From: CAIUMH01 sp037142475
GTDB taxonomy: Bacteria; Actinomycetota; Acidimicrobiia; Acidimicrobiales; RAAP-2
Direction of reading: 5' to 3'
Length of the DNA stretch: 64,000 nucleotides
NCBI GenBank assembly: GCA_037142475.1
Contig: JBAXAR010000001.1
Span: 1 to 64,000 of the forward strand
Part shown: one piece after another, positions 5,972 to 14,701 of the stretch
Numbering within the stretch: position 1 is the stretch's first letter
Layout: each line of letters opens with the position of its first letter
Translations under genes and position numbers: made by a program
The notes under the pieces: generated by a model
Seen by the model: the letters and a program-made list of their open reading frames with translations, nothing else
Databases searched by the model: none
What the model was told of the DNA's origin: nothing

Positions 5972-7594
5972 TTAGAAGTCGTCCATGCCTCCACCGGGCA
6001 TCGCCGGTGATGACTCGACAGGCTTGTCGACAATGACAGCCTCAGTGGTGAGGAAGAGTGCGGCGATCGACGCTGCGTTCTGCAGCGCGGAGCGAGTTAC
6101 CTTCGCTGCGTCAATGACGCCAGCCTTGAGAAGGTCCTCGTACTCACCGGTCGCTGCGTTGAGTCCCTCAGTGGCCTTCTTGAGGTTCCGGACTCGGTCG
6201 ACAACGACGCCACCTTCGAGACCGGCGTTCACAGCGATCTGCTTCAGTGGCTCTTCGACGGCACGGGCCACGATGCGGGCACCAGTGCCCTCGTCGCCCT
6301 CAAGCTCTGCAGCGACCTCCAGGATCGCCTTCTGGCTGCGAAGCAGTGCGACGCCACCTCCGGGCACCACGCCCTCCTCGATAGCCGCCTTGGTCGTCGA
6401 CACCGCATCTTCGATCCGGTGCTTCTTCTCCTTGAGCTCCACCTCGGTGGCTGCTCCGACCTTGATCACTGCGACGCCACCGGACAACTTGGCAAGACGC
6501 TCTTGGAGCTTCTCACGGTCGTAGTCCGAGTCGGTGTTCTCGATCTCAGCCTTGATCTGGTTGATGCGACCCTTGATGTCCTCATCAGAACCAGCGCCCT
6601 CAACGATGGTGGTCTCGTCCTTGGTGATCACGACCTTGCGGGCCGTACCGAGGAGATCCATCGTCACGCTCTCGAGCTTCAGGCCGACTTCTTCGGTCAC
6701 CACTTGGGCGCCGGTCAGGAGCGCAATGTCCTGGAGCATGGCCTTGCGACGCTCGCCGAAGCCAGGCGCCTTGACGGAGACTGACTTGAAGGTTCCACGG
6801 ATCTTGTTGACCACCAGGGTCGCCAGGGCCTCGCCCTCGACGTCCTCAGCGATGATCACGAGGGCCTTACCCGACTGCATGACCTTCTCAAGGATGGGAA
6901 GCATGTCGCGAACGTTGGTGATCTTCGAGCCGACGAGCAGGATATAAGGGTCCTCAAGGACCGCTTCCATGCGCTCAGGGTCAGTGACGAAGTAGGGGGA
7001 GATGTAGCCCTTGTCGAAGCGCATGCCCTCGACGAGGTCCATGTCCATCCCAAAGGTCTGCGACTCCTCGACGGTGATCACGCCGTCCTTACCCACCTTG
7101 TCGATGGCGTCAGCGATCATCTGGCCAATCTCGGTGTCTGCAGCGGAAATCGAAGCGACCTGTGCGATCTGCTCCTTGGTGTTCGCTTCCTTGGCGAGAG
7201 CACCAAGGCTCTCAACTGCCTTGACGACCGCGGCCTCGATCCCCTTCTTCAGCGACATCGGGTTGGCACCGGCAGCCACGTTCCGAAGGCCCTCGCGGAC
7301 CATGGCCCACGCCAGAACGGTCGCGGTGGTAGTTCCGTCTCCAGCGACGTCATCAGTCTTCTTGGCGACCTCTTTGACCAGATCAGCGCCGATCTTTTCG
7401 TAGGGGTCCTCGAGGTCGATCTCCTTGGCGATCGAGACACCGTCGTTGGTGATCGTGGGGGCTCCCCACTTCTTGTCCAAAACAACGTTGCGGCCCTTGG
7501 GCCCGAGGGTGACGCGCACCGCGTCAGCCAACTTGTTCATTCCGGTCTCGAGGGCCCGGCGGGCTTCCTCGTCGAAAGCGATCATTTTCGCCAT
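5972..7594 (-). CDS. groEL: GroEL/Cpn60 chaperonin
   Basis: A full-length 540-residue 60-kDa chaperonin: VTLGPKGRNVVLDKKWGAP near the N-terminus, the nucleotide-binding DGTTTATVLA, and the GGM-type C-terminus PAMPGGGMDDF. It folds client proteins in the cytoplasm. GAGGAAAC precedes ATG 7594. No groES is adjacent, so this is a single-gene groEL locus, as in actinobacteria with two copies. A CIRCE operator upstream indicates HrcA control, and a strong hairpin follows. Confidence 0.98.
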   Translation of the reverse strand: MAKMIAFDEEARRALETGMNKLADAVRVTLGPKGRNVVLDKKWGAPTITNDGVSIAKEIDLEDPYEKIGADLVKEVAKKTDDVAGDGTTTATVLAWAMVREGLRNVAAGANPMSLKKGIEAAVVKAVESLGALAKEANTKEQIAQVASISAADTEIGQMIADAIDKVGKDGVITVEESQTFGMDMDLVEGMRFDKGYISPYFVTDPERMEAVLEDPYILLVGSKITNVRDMLPILEKVMQSGKALVIIAEDVEGEALATLVVNKIRGTFKSVSVKAPGFGERRKAMLQDIALLTGAQVVTEEVGLKLESVTMDLLGTARKVVITKDETTIVEGAGSDEDIKGRINQIKAEIENTDSDYDREKLQERLAKLSGGVAVIKVGAATEVELKEKKHRIEDAVSTTKAAIEEGVVPGGGVALLRSQKAILEVAAELEGDEGTGARIVARAVEEPLKQIAVNAGLEGGVVVDRVRNLKKATEGLNAATGEYEDLLKAGVIDAAKVTRSALQNAASIAALFLTTEAVIVDKPVESSPAMPGGGMDDF

Positions 7595-7639
7595 CGTGTT
7601 TCCTCCAGAGGGGGTTTGGGGTCTACGTGTTCCCCCACA

Positions 7640-7666
7640 TTAGCAGTCTCGGCCCGAGAGTGCTAA
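7640..7666 (-). promoter_or_regulatory. CIRCE operator (HrcA-binding) of groEL
   Basis: TTAGCAGTC, nine bases, then GAGTGCTAA: the CIRCE consensus TTAGCACTC-N9-GAGTGCTAA with one mismatch in the left arm. It lies 46 bases before the groEL start. HrcA represses chaperonin genes through this site until heat shock. hrcA itself is not in the window. Confidence 0.93.
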
Positions 7667-7691
7667 TAGGCCCCTGGCTGGGTGACCAGCT

Positions 7692-7967
7692 TCAGCCCCC
7701 TGCGACAGCAGGAATGATCGACAGCACGACACCATCGGTAAGCGGCGTGTCGAGGCCTTGGAGGAACCGCACGTCCTCGTCGGAGAGGAAGACGTTGACG
7801 AAGCGGCGTAGCGCCCCTGCGTCGTCGAAGAGCCGTTCACCGAAACCTGGGTGATCGGCGTCGAGGGCACGCAGTGCGTCCCCGACAGTCGCTGCCTCAA
7901 CAGAGACCTCGCCGGCACCAGCGGTGAGCTGACGGAGTTGGGTCGGGATTCGAATGATGACTGCCAT
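7692..7967 (-). CDS. MoaD/ThiS-family ubiquitin-like sulfur carrier
   Basis: A 91-residue beta-grasp protein ending in the diglycine tail AVAGG that is adenylated and thiocarboxylated by an E1-like enzyme. VIIRIPTQLRQLTAGAGEVSV and LSDEDVRFLQGLDTPL, DGVVLSIIPA fit the fold. AGGAGA lies before ATG 7967. It follows thrC in a likely operon. MoaD-like proteins of this type can serve molybdopterin, thiamine or cysteine synthesis (CysO-like); no partner gene here decides which. Confidence 0.87.
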   Translation of the reverse strand: MAVIIRIPTQLRQLTAGAGEVSVEAATVGDALRALDADHPGFGERLFDDAGALRRFVNVFLSDEDVRFLQGLDTPLTDGVVLSIIPAVAGG

Positions 7968-8026
7968 GGGAACTCTCCTTGTGGGTGTGGTGTGGCTGGC
8001 TTCGTTCATGGGTCACGTCGTGACCG

Positions 8027-9274
8027 TCAGATTCGAACGGGGTCCTCAAGACCAACCGCAGCATCGAATGCATCGAGGGTTGGCGGGATTGTGTAGGTCG
8101 GTCCAACATGTCCTGTCAGCGCCTCGACGGTCTTCAGGCCATGGCCGGACACGATGGCAACCGTACGCTCGTCAGGTCGGATGGTGCCGTCGGCCACAAG
8201 CTTCGCCAACGTGGCGATGGTGACGCCGCCTGCGGTTTCAGCGAAGATTCCTTCCGTTCGGGCCAACAGACGGATTCCCTCGATGATCTCGTCATCAGTG
8301 ACGGCGCTGCACGAGCCGCCACTGCGTCGGATCACATCAAGCGCGTACCACCCGTCTGCGGGATTCCCGATTGCCAGTGACTTGGCGATGGTGTCGGGCT
8401 TGACCGGGATGATGGCGTCAGCGCCGTTGGCGAACGCAGTCGCCACCGGTGAGCAGCCAAGGGCCTGAGCCCCAGAGATTCGGACCGAGGGAATCTCATC
8501 CAAGAGGCCAACCTGGCCGAGTTCCCGGAATCCCTTGTCGATCTTGGTGAGCTGTGATCCCGAAGCGATTGGAACCACCACATGGTCCGGCGCCTGCCAA
8601 CCGAGCTGCTCGGCGATCTCGAAGGCGAGGGTCTTCGACCCCTCTGCGTAGTACGAACGAACGTTGACGTTCACGAAGGCCCACGTCGGCCTCTCGCTTG
8701 TCAGCTCGGCGCAGAGTCGGTTGACATCGTCATACGTGCCATCGACAGCCACCAGTTGGCCACCGTAGACAGCTGTCATCATGATCTTTGCTTTCTCGAG
8801 GTTCGACGGGATCAGGACCACTGAGGCCATGCCAGCACGGGCCGCATGAGCAGCGACCGAGTTGGCCAAGTTCCCCGTCGAGGCGCAGGCAGCCACTTTG
8901 AAGCCAAGCTGACGCGCCTTCGTGAGAGCGACAGAGACCACCCGGTCCTTAAAGGATCCCGTTGGGTTCGCCGTGTCATCCTTGATCCAGAGTTCCTTGA
9001 GGCCGAGCTCGGCACCAAGGCGCTCAGCCCTGACCAGTGGGGTGAACCCAGCGCCAAGATCGACTGGTGCGGCGTCGATCACCGGAAGAAGTGGTCCGTA
9101 GCGCCAGATTGATCGTGGCCCTGCAGCAATCGACTCCCGCGTGATCAGCGAGGCGATGGCGTCGTAGTCGTAATCGGCCTCGAGGGGTCCGAAGCAAAAG
9201 TCGCAGACGTGGAGCGCCTCGTCGGGAAACGCCCTCCCACATTCACGACAACGCAAACCGGTGACTGTATTCAT
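8027..9274 (-). CDS. thrC: Threonine synthase (PLP-dependent)
   Basis: A 415-residue fold-type II PLP enzyme converting O-phosphohomoserine to threonine. An N-terminal zinc ribbon (C9, C12, C24, C27) precedes DDTANPTGSFKDR, whose K109 forms the Schiff base; ACASTGNLANS is the phosphate loop. ATG 9274 is chosen because AAGGAG sits six bases upstream; an in-frame GTG at 9289 would include that site in the coding region. The moaD-like gene follows 59 bases on. Confidence 0.93.
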   Translation of the reverse strand: MNTVTGLRCRECGRAFPDEALHVCDFCFGPLEADYDYDAIASLITRESIAAGPRSIWRYGPLLPVIDAAPVDLGAGFTPLVRAERLGAELGLKELWIKDDTANPTGSFKDRVVSVALTKARQLGFKVAACASTGNLANSVAAHAARAGMASVVLIPSNLEKAKIMMTAVYGGQLVAVDGTYDDVNRLCAELTSERPTWAFVNVNVRSYYAEGSKTLAFEIAEQLGWQAPDHVVVPIASGSQLTKIDKGFRELGQVGLLDEIPSVRISGAQALGCSPVATAFANGADAIIPVKPDTIAKSLAIGNPADGWYALDVIRRSGGSCSAVTDDEIIEGIRLLARTEGIFAETAGGVTIATLAKLVADGTIRPDERTVAIVSGHGLKTVEALTGHVGPTYTIPPTLDAFDAAVGLEDPVRI

Positions 9275-9464
9275 TGGTGACTCCTTCACTCATCGATCGG
9301 GCGTTGGCACCTAGTCCGGAGGGGATGTCCCTCAGCGGAATGGTTGCCGCAACGTCATCGGGCCCGTCCCTCAGTTGCTCTGGATGATGTGTCTATTCTG
9401 CCGGAATAGTGATCGGCCCGTCAACGTGACCGATTCCGCGCCACTCACCCACTAGAACGTAGGG

Positions 9465-10262
9465 GTGGTTGCTTCCCCACCAGACACCTCCTCCGCCGGC
9501 GCGGGGGTGCGAACCTTTGGCCTTGCCGAGATCGCCGAAACTGCGGTGATCGCCGCCAAGGGTGCTCACGTCGTCAGCGTTGTTATCCCCGCCAAGGATG
9601 AAGCAGAGACCATCACCGGCGTCATCGAGGCGATCCGACCCCATCTCGCTGGCTGTGGGGGCGGATTGGTCGATGAGATCATCGTGGTTGACGACGGCTC
9701 GAGCGATGGCACCGCTTCGAAGGCACAACGCGCCGGTGCAACAGTGCTGTCACTCACCACGGGCGGTGGCAAAGGCGCAGCGATGGCGGCTGGCGTCGAC
9801 GCGGCCTGCGGAGACGTCATCGTCTTCCTTGATGCTGACGTCGAGAACACCAGTGCAGATTTTGTGACCAGGCTCCTTGGCCCCCTCCTGCTCGACGATG
9901 ACGTGATGCTGGTGAAGGGCTTCTACGAGCGACCCATCGACGGAAAGCCAAGTGGCGGGGGTCGGGTCACCGAACTCACCGCGAGGCCAGCGTTGAGAAT
10001 CCTCTTCCCCGATCTCGCTCACGTGCTCCAGCCTCTCGCCGGCGAGACGGCCATCCGGCGAGAGGTGGTCGAGAAGATCGGGCTCGACATTGGCTATCGG
10101 GTGGAGATGAGCCTTTTGATCGATGTCGGTCGCACCTATGGTGCATCAGCGATTGCCCAGGTCGATCTGGGGGTTCGATTTCACCGCAACCGCTCCATCG
10201 AAGAACTCAGCGCAATGGCCACCGAGGTTCTGGGCGCTGCACTCGAGCGCAGCGGACGCTGA
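9465..10262 (+). CDS. gpgS: Glucosyl-3-phosphoglycerate synthase (GT81)
   Basis: A 265-residue GT-A glycosyltransferase: VSVVIPAKDEAETI, IIVVDDGSSDGT, GGGKGAAM and the metal-binding DAD at 123-125, then LVKGFYERP and QPLAGETAIRRE, which are diagnostic of GpgS. It transfers glucose to 3-phosphoglycerate, the first step to glucosylglycerate and, in mycobacteria, methylglucose lipopolysaccharides. It is shorter than the mycobacterial enzyme (about 320). Start GTG 9465 is the first in frame; no clear ribosome site was seen. Confidence 0.88.
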   Translation: MVASPPDTSSAGAGVRTFGLAEIAETAVIAAKGAHVVSVVIPAKDEAETITGVIEAIRPHLAGCGGGLVDEIIVVDDGSSDGTASKAQRAGATVLSLTTGGGKGAAMAAGVDAACGDVIVFLDADVENTSADFVTRLLGPLLLDDDVMLVKGFYERPIDGKPSGGGRVTELTARPALRILFPDLAHVLQPLAGETAIRREVVEKIGLDIGYRVEMSLLIDVGRTYGASAIAQVDLGVRFHRNRSIEELSAMATEVLGAALERSGR

Positions 10263-10763
10263 TCAGGGCTGGGTCGGAAGACCTGGGCCAATCACCACGA
10301 CGACGTCATCGCCTGCAGCATCAGGGACCGGCACCGCAGTCGTGAGGGGCTGCACCACTGACTTCGCCAGCCCCACCTCACGAGCGATCTCCTCGGCTGC
10401 CCATTTGCGACCGGAAGCGAAGTAGATGCTCGAGGTGCTGGCGGCTGTCGTCGTATTCACCGGCGGCAACACGTTCCATCCCTGGTTCTGCAGGGTGGTG
10501 GTGACGCCCCCAGCTGCTCCTGGGGTGCTCGTCCCATTGGCCACCTGCACCTTGATGGTCGAGTGCGGAACTGTCGTCGTCGTGGGCGCGATCGTCGTCG
10601 CCGGCGTGGTTGTCGACGGCGAGTCAGGGGCACCCGAGGGCGCCTGTTCGGTCGTTGAAAGGCACAGAGCGAAGGTCACAAGGAAGGCCGCGACGACGAC
10701 AATTGCTCGTCCCGTGTGCACCTCGCGAGGAGCTGGAGACTCGGAGGTGTCGTCACTGGTCAC
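10263..10763 (-). CDS. LytR_C domain protein with one membrane anchor
   Basis: A 166-residue protein: a transmembrane segment at about 20-40 (AIVVVAAFLVTFALCL), a Thr/Pro/Ser-rich linker, then a LytR_C domain from about 69 (IKVQVANGTSTPGAAGGV, LQNQGWNVLPP, IYFASGRKWAAEEIA). Stand-alone LytR_C proteins are probably outside the membrane and linked to cell-wall polymer attachment, but their role is unclear. It converges with gpgS with no gap between their stops. Confidence 0.83.
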   Translation of the reverse strand: MTSDDTSESPAPREVHTGRAIVVVAAFLVTFALCLSTTEQAPSGAPDSPSTTTPATTIAPTTTTVPHSTIKVQVANGTSTPGAAGGVTTTLQNQGWNVLPPVNTTTAASTSSIYFASGRKWAAEEIAREVGLAKSVVQPLTTAVPVPDAAGDDVVVVIGPGLPTQP

Positions 10764-10873
10764 GGGCCAAGCCTGCCAAGTCCCAGCACGTCACGCAAGG
10801 TGGACATGTTCGAACCTCGCTCGCCAGAGCCGCTTGGCTCCGCCAAGCCCTATCCTTGACCGTGAAAGGACAT

Positions 10874-10946
10874 GCCGGTGTGGCGCAGATGGAAGCGCAG
10901 GCGATTTGTAATCGTCAGGTCGTGGGTTCGAGTCCCACCACCGGCT
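10874..10946 (+). tRNA. tRNA-Thr (anticodon TGT)
   Basis: Full cloverleaf: acceptor GCCGGTG pairs with CACCGGC, T-arm GTGGG/CCCAC with loop TTCGAGT, anticodon stem GGCGA/TCGTC and anticodon TGT at 10907-10909. CCA is encoded at 10947-10949. Reads ACA and related threonine codons. Confidence 0.97.
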
Positions 10947-10949
10947 CCA

Positions 10950-11268
10950 ATGTGATCTGTCAGCATTCTTGGGGCAGACGAACCCTCAGAGGCGAGCGAT
11001 GTCTCGATCTCGATGCTGGTCGTCGACCAAGGTGTCGAGCCCGGAGTGTCGTGGGACGACGCCGTTGACGACCTGGGATTGGGGGTTGACCATGATTGGC
11101 GCAGCCTTCGCAGTCGGCCACACCGGTTCATTGAACAACCCATCCGGCTCTGGGCCGGACGCCGGTTCGGTCACATGCCAAAGGAGCTCCTCCCGGATTG
11201 ACCATGGGGCCCCAAGGATCGGAGCCAGCCCATGGAGCCGTTCGGGGTGGTCGTCAACCCATCTCCGC
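10950..11268. other. Gap after tRNA-Thr without a supported gene
   Basis: 319 bases between the tRNA and the end of the membrane protein gene. Both strands have short open frames (plus 11013-11201, minus 10986-11174) with no recognisable product or ribosome site. No tandem repeat or convincing terminator was seen. Confidence 0.5.
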
Positions 11269-12798
11269 CTACTGCGGCACCCACGGAAGCGGTGTCAACA
11301 GGATCCCGATGAGCCCGGCCGACGCAACCACACCACCGGAGATGGCGCAGAGGCGTGCCATGCGCGACGCGCTGACCCAGAAGACCAAGATCGCGGTGAG
11401 CGTCCCGGCGACTCCGAGCACGGTCATCGTGGCCCACCAGTTGTGTGCTTCAGACCACGCGTGATCAAGACACGACGAGCTGAGACAGGGGAACACAGAG
11501 AGGTCCGGCCACCAGCCGAAGGATCGCCCAGTGCTCCAGTTCGATGCGACATCAGCTTGATTGAAGAACGAGTGGTGGTCGAGCGTCATGACCACGACAA
11601 ATCCCACGACAGAGATCGTCAGGCACACTCCGAGGATTCCGAGTGCGAGGCGGCGTCGGCGCGAGCGAAGATCCATGAGGTAGAGGGTGGCGAAGACGGC
11701 GAGGATCGGGAAGAGTTCCCACTCGAATCGCCCAACCAGCGAGACGCCTCCGTAGTGGTTAAAGGCTGCTCCGTTCAAAAACCAGAGCACCACGAGGACC
11801 GCGGTCGCTGTCAGCACGCTAAGGCGCAGTCGATTGCGAAGGAGCACCATTCCTGCCAGACCAACCACGACCCAGGGCTGCTGAACAAGGACGCCGTGTT
11901 GTTGGTCAGCGATGAGGCCGACCATTCGCGTGACGGTCAGGGAGACCGAATGGCCAAGCACCACGTTCGATGTGGCGCTCCGGAAGACCATCTCGTTGTA
12001 GACGACGAGGAGCGCCAATGGTGGGAGCAGTCCCCCCGCTAATGCCACGAACCGACGACGGGGTGCAGCGCTCCGAACGAGTACGACGACGATCCCCACA
12101 CCCACGAGGAGGGCTGGCACAAGGTTCTTGAAGTGCACCCAAGGAAGGAAGCCGATCGTGAACCCCACCAGTGCCACCGTGCCGGGACCTGGCTCCCACG
12201 ACCGCTCCATGGCCACCAGCACGGCGATAAGGAGGGCGAGAATCACTCCCGAGAGGAGATCGGGATAGATCTCATTGAGTGCCATGAACGTCGCCGGAGT
12301 GGCCACCACGCCTAGCAGGGCGAGCGGCCATGCTCGGCGCTCTCCGCCGGAGCGCCAGACCAGGAACGACAACCCCACAAACCCAGCCGAGATGAGCGCT
12401 CCCATGGTGAGGGCGGCGGCGTGAGGACCAGCGAGCATCGGAACCGCCATGAGGAAGGCCAGACCGGGCTCGTGGGCAGGATAGATACCCTGTGGTGCTC
12501 GGTGACCAAGGGGGGGGATCGCGTAGCCGGCACCGAGGGCCTGGTGGAGGCGAGCCCATCGCTCGGCAGCGGTGACCCGGAAGGATCCGAATCGCATGAG
12601 GGCGATGGCGCTGATCAGGTAGTGGGGTTCGTCCCCGTTGAGACCAACCCCGTGATGGCGCTCCCATTTCAGCGTGCCAGCCCCGACTCCGAAGAACCCG
12701 ACCCACGCGGTGATCGCCAGCGCCCAGCAGGACGAAGGTCGCCATTTCTTCTTCAGGGCGGCCGCCGTGACCACCACTGGCGCCGAGACGTCGCTCAC
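11269..12798 (-). CDS. Polytopic membrane protein, probable GT-C-type glycosyltransferase
   Basis: A 509-residue protein with about ten to twelve hydrophobic segments. The first extracytoplasmic loop has GLNGDEPHYLI, the acidic GDEP motif seen in GT-C (ArnT/PMT-like) enzymes that use polyprenyl-phosphate sugars. NEIYPDLLSG, FNHYGGVSLVGRFEWELFPI and aromatic-rich loops fit the family. The donor and acceptor are unknown. It is divergent from mscL with about 63 bases between starts. Confidence 0.7.
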   Translation of the reverse strand: MSDVSAPVVVTAAALKKKWRPSSCWALAITAWVGFFGVGAGTLKWERHHGVGLNGDEPHYLISAIALMRFGSFRVTAAERWARLHQALGAGYAIPPLGHRAPQGIYPAHEPGLAFLMAVPMLAGPHAAALTMGALISAGFVGLSFLVWRSGGERRAWPLALLGVVATPATFMALNEIYPDLLSGVILALLIAVLVAMERSWEPGPGTVALVGFTIGFLPWVHFKNLVPALLVGVGIVVVLVRSAAPRRRFVALAGGLLPPLALLVVYNEMVFRSATSNVVLGHSVSLTVTRMVGLIADQQHGVLVQQPWVVVGLAGMVLLRNRLRLSVLTATAVLVVLWFLNGAAFNHYGGVSLVGRFEWELFPILAVFATLYLMDLRSRRRRLALGILGVCLTISVVGFVVVMTLDHHSFFNQADVASNWSTGRSFGWWPDLSVFPCLSSSCLDHAWSEAHNWWATMTVLGVAGTLTAILVFWVSASRMARLCAISGGVVASAGLIGILLTPLPWVPQ

Positions 12799-12861
12799 CG
12801 TCTCAAACTACTTCGGCCCGCCGCTGTTGCACTGTGTGGACCGAAGCGCTGGAATGGAAGG

Positions 12862-13311
12862 GTGACGGAGAAAACGAAGGCCAGCGTCTTCAAGGAGTTC
12901 CAGGCCTTTGTCCTTCGAGGCAACGTGGTGGATCTTGCGGTGGCCGTCGCCATCGGCGCCGCCTTCACCGCGGTGGTCGCCTCGGTCGTCGCTGCCTTCA
13001 TCACGCCGATCATTGGCGCCGTGTTCGGCAAGGACTTTGCTCATCTGGCCTTCACCATCAATGGATCGAAGTTCCAATACGGCCTCTTCGTCAACGCGCT
13101 GTTGTCCTTCCTGATCACCGCCACACTCATTTTTTTCCTGGTGGTCAAGCCTATGCAGCACCTCATCCGACGTCTCGGGCTCGTCGAGGGCGATCCCCCG
13201 GCGCTCGCCGAGTGCCCTTGGTGTCGAACCGAGATCCGCGTCGAGGCCCTCCGTTGCGGAGCATGCACCTCAACTCTTGATGCAGGCTGGGCGACGACTC
13301 CTTCAGACTGA
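12862..13311 (+). CDS. mscL: MscL large-conductance mechanosensitive channel with C-terminal zinc ribbon
   Basis: A 149-residue channel: the N-terminal helix KEFQAFVLRGNVVDLAVAVA, glycine-rich TM1 (AIGAAFTAVVASVVAAFI) and TM2 (LLSFLITATLIFFLVV) are standard. It opens under membrane tension to release solutes. After TM2 the usual helical bundle is replaced or extended by CPWC and CGAC (C-x2-C pairs), a zinc ribbon. GTG 12862 places the protein start at the canonical MscL N-terminus; the longer frame upstream is antisense to the neighbouring gene. Confidence 0.92.
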   Translation: MTEKTKASVFKEFQAFVLRGNVVDLAVAVAIGAAFTAVVASVVAAFITPIIGAVFGKDFAHLAFTINGSKFQYGLFVNALLSFLITATLIFFLVVKPMQHLIRRLGLVEGDPPALAECPWCRTEIRVEALRCGACTSTLDAGWATTPSD

Positions 13312-13382
13312 TTCGAGGACGCTGCCGCACGCAGCACCCACCTCGGGCACACCCGACCGGTGGCTTATCGATGCTCTGAGAG

Positions 13383-14234
13383 TCAGCGCCGCTGACGAGC
13401 AACCTCGAAGAGGGCGACGCCACCGGCCACTGAGGCATTCAGTGAGGAAACATGGCCAGCCTGAGGAATCGATGCGAGAACCGAGCATCGCTTTCGGCTC
13501 AGAGCAGCCAACCCCTTCTCCTCACTCCCGACAACCACCGCCGTCGGGATCCGAGCCAAGGGAACGTCGTAGATGGCGCGCTTGGCCTCACCGGCGAGAC
13601 CCACCACCTCGAGGCCTGACTTGACCATGCGGTCGAGCGCTGACGGGATACCCGGCACCATGGCGAAGCGAAGGTGCTCAATCGCGCCCGCTGCCACCTT
13701 GGCCACGGTGGGGGTAATGCGCACGGCTCGATGCCGAGGCAACACGATGCCAGTGACCCCCGCACATTCGGCGCTCCGCAGGAGCGAGCCCAGGTTATGC
13801 GGGTCGGTCAGGCCATCGCAGACGAGCAGAAAGGGCGTCACATTTCCTTCGCCCATGAGGAGTTCCTCAAGCTCGACTGGCTTGAGGGCCGTCGCCTTGG
13901 CCACGACGCCCTGGTGGGACTCGGTCGAAGCCAGGCGCTCGAGTCGAGCCCGCGACATCACATCGAGGGGAATTCTCTTTACTCGACAGAGTTCCTCGAT
14001 CCGGTCGAGCTGGTCCGATGAGTCGAGCTCAGCTGCCATTGCCACACGCTGGGTGGTGCGAGTCCCGGCTTCGAGCAACTCAAGAACGGCGTGCCGTCCC
14101 TCGATCTGGTCACCGCCGAGTTCCGGCGATTTGCCCGGAGAGCGACCCTGTCCTTGGGGCCGTCCTTGACCGCTTCGAACCGGCCGTGTGGTGCGCGCCA
14201 CCGGACGCTTGGGGCGGCGTGGGGCGGCGCTCAT
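13383..14234 (-). CDS. rlmB: TrmH/RlmB-family 23S rRNA 2'-O-methyltransferase
   Basis: A 283-residue SPOUT enzyme. A basic, disordered N-tail of about 45 residues precedes GGDQIEGRHAVLELLEAG; motif 1 DPHNLGSLLRSAECAG, motif 2 VVVGSEEKGL and motif 3 SIPQAGHVSSLNASVA are all present. RlmB methylates G2251 in the ribosomal P loop. ATG 14234 overlaps the ispF stop (ATGA). Last gene of the carD-ispD-ispF-rlmB operon; in mycobacteria cysS sits between ispF and rlmB but is absent here. Confidence 0.92.
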   Translation of the reverse strand: MSAAPRRPKRPVARTTRPVRSGQGRPQGQGRSPGKSPELGGDQIEGRHAVLELLEAGTRTTQRVAMAAELDSSDQLDRIEELCRVKRIPLDVMSRARLERLASTESHQGVVAKATALKPVELEELLMGEGNVTPFLLVCDGLTDPHNLGSLLRSAECAGVTGIVLPRHRAVRITPTVAKVAAGAIEHLRFAMVPGIPSALDRMVKSGLEVVGLAGEAKRAIYDVPLARIPTAVVVGSEEKGLAALSRKRCSVLASIPQAGHVSSLNASVAGGVALFEVARQRR

Positions 14235-14701
14235 ATGGCCTCCAGAAGTGCAACGGCCATGGCGGCGATCCCCTCTCCTCGGCCCAAGAAGCCGAGCTGT
14301 TCTGTTGTTGTCGCTTTGACCGAGACAATGATTCCCATCGCCTCGCTCAGGGTGTCGGCCATCTCGGCCATGAAACCAGCAAGTCGCGGGACCTGCGCCA
14401 CGATCGTGATATCTGCTGAGGTGGGGGCCCACCCTTCATCAGCAACTCGACGAAGAACCTCCGCCAGCATCTCAAGGCTGTCGGCCCCGGCATGTGCTGG
14501 GTCAGTGTCATCGAAGTGCCGCCCAAGGTCTCCAAGTGCGGCTCCGCCGAGAAGCGCATCGAGAAGGGCATGGGTGGCCACATCGGCATCTGAGTGACCC
14601 ACAAGGCCGGGAGCCTCGGGGATCCGGACCCCGCAGAGCAGCAAGGGGCGCGTCGGGTCGTCACTGAACGCGTGAACGTCGAATCCTTGGCCGATCCTCA
14701 T
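14231..14701 (-). CDS. ispF: 2-C-methyl-D-erythritol 2,4-cyclodiphosphate synthase
   Basis: A 156-residue IspF: RIGQGFDVHAF and GLVGHSDADVATHALLDAL supply the zinc ligands (D, H, H), GDLGRHFDDTD and KATTTEQLGFLGRGEGIA complete the active site. It cyclises CDP-methylerythritol phosphate in the non-mevalonate isoprenoid pathway. It overlaps ispD upstream and rlmB downstream by four bases each. Confidence 0.97.
   Translation of the reverse strand: MRIGQGFDVHAFSDDPTRPLLLCGVRIPEAPGLVGHSDADVATHALLDALLGGAALGDLGRHFDDTDPAHAGADSLEMLAEVLRRVADEGWAPTSADITIVAQVPRLAGFMAEMADTLSEAMGIIVSVKATTTEQLGFLGRGEGIAAMAVALLEAI

Noticed and set aside
10850..11143. Minus-strand frame with GAGGGTRTHDLTITNRL
   Set aside because: This peptide is the known artefact of translating a tRNA on the opposite strand; it crosses the tRNA-Thr gene.
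11013..11201. Plus-strand frame ending RFIEQPIRLW then LLPD, faintly like an acyltransferase end
   Set aside because: Match is a few residues, there is no ribosome site, and no adjoining frame continues the family.
10969..12042. Long plus-strand open frame of 357 codons
   Set aside because: It lies antisense to the membrane protein gene, has His/Asp/Arg-rich composition typical of high-GC shadow frames and no known domain.
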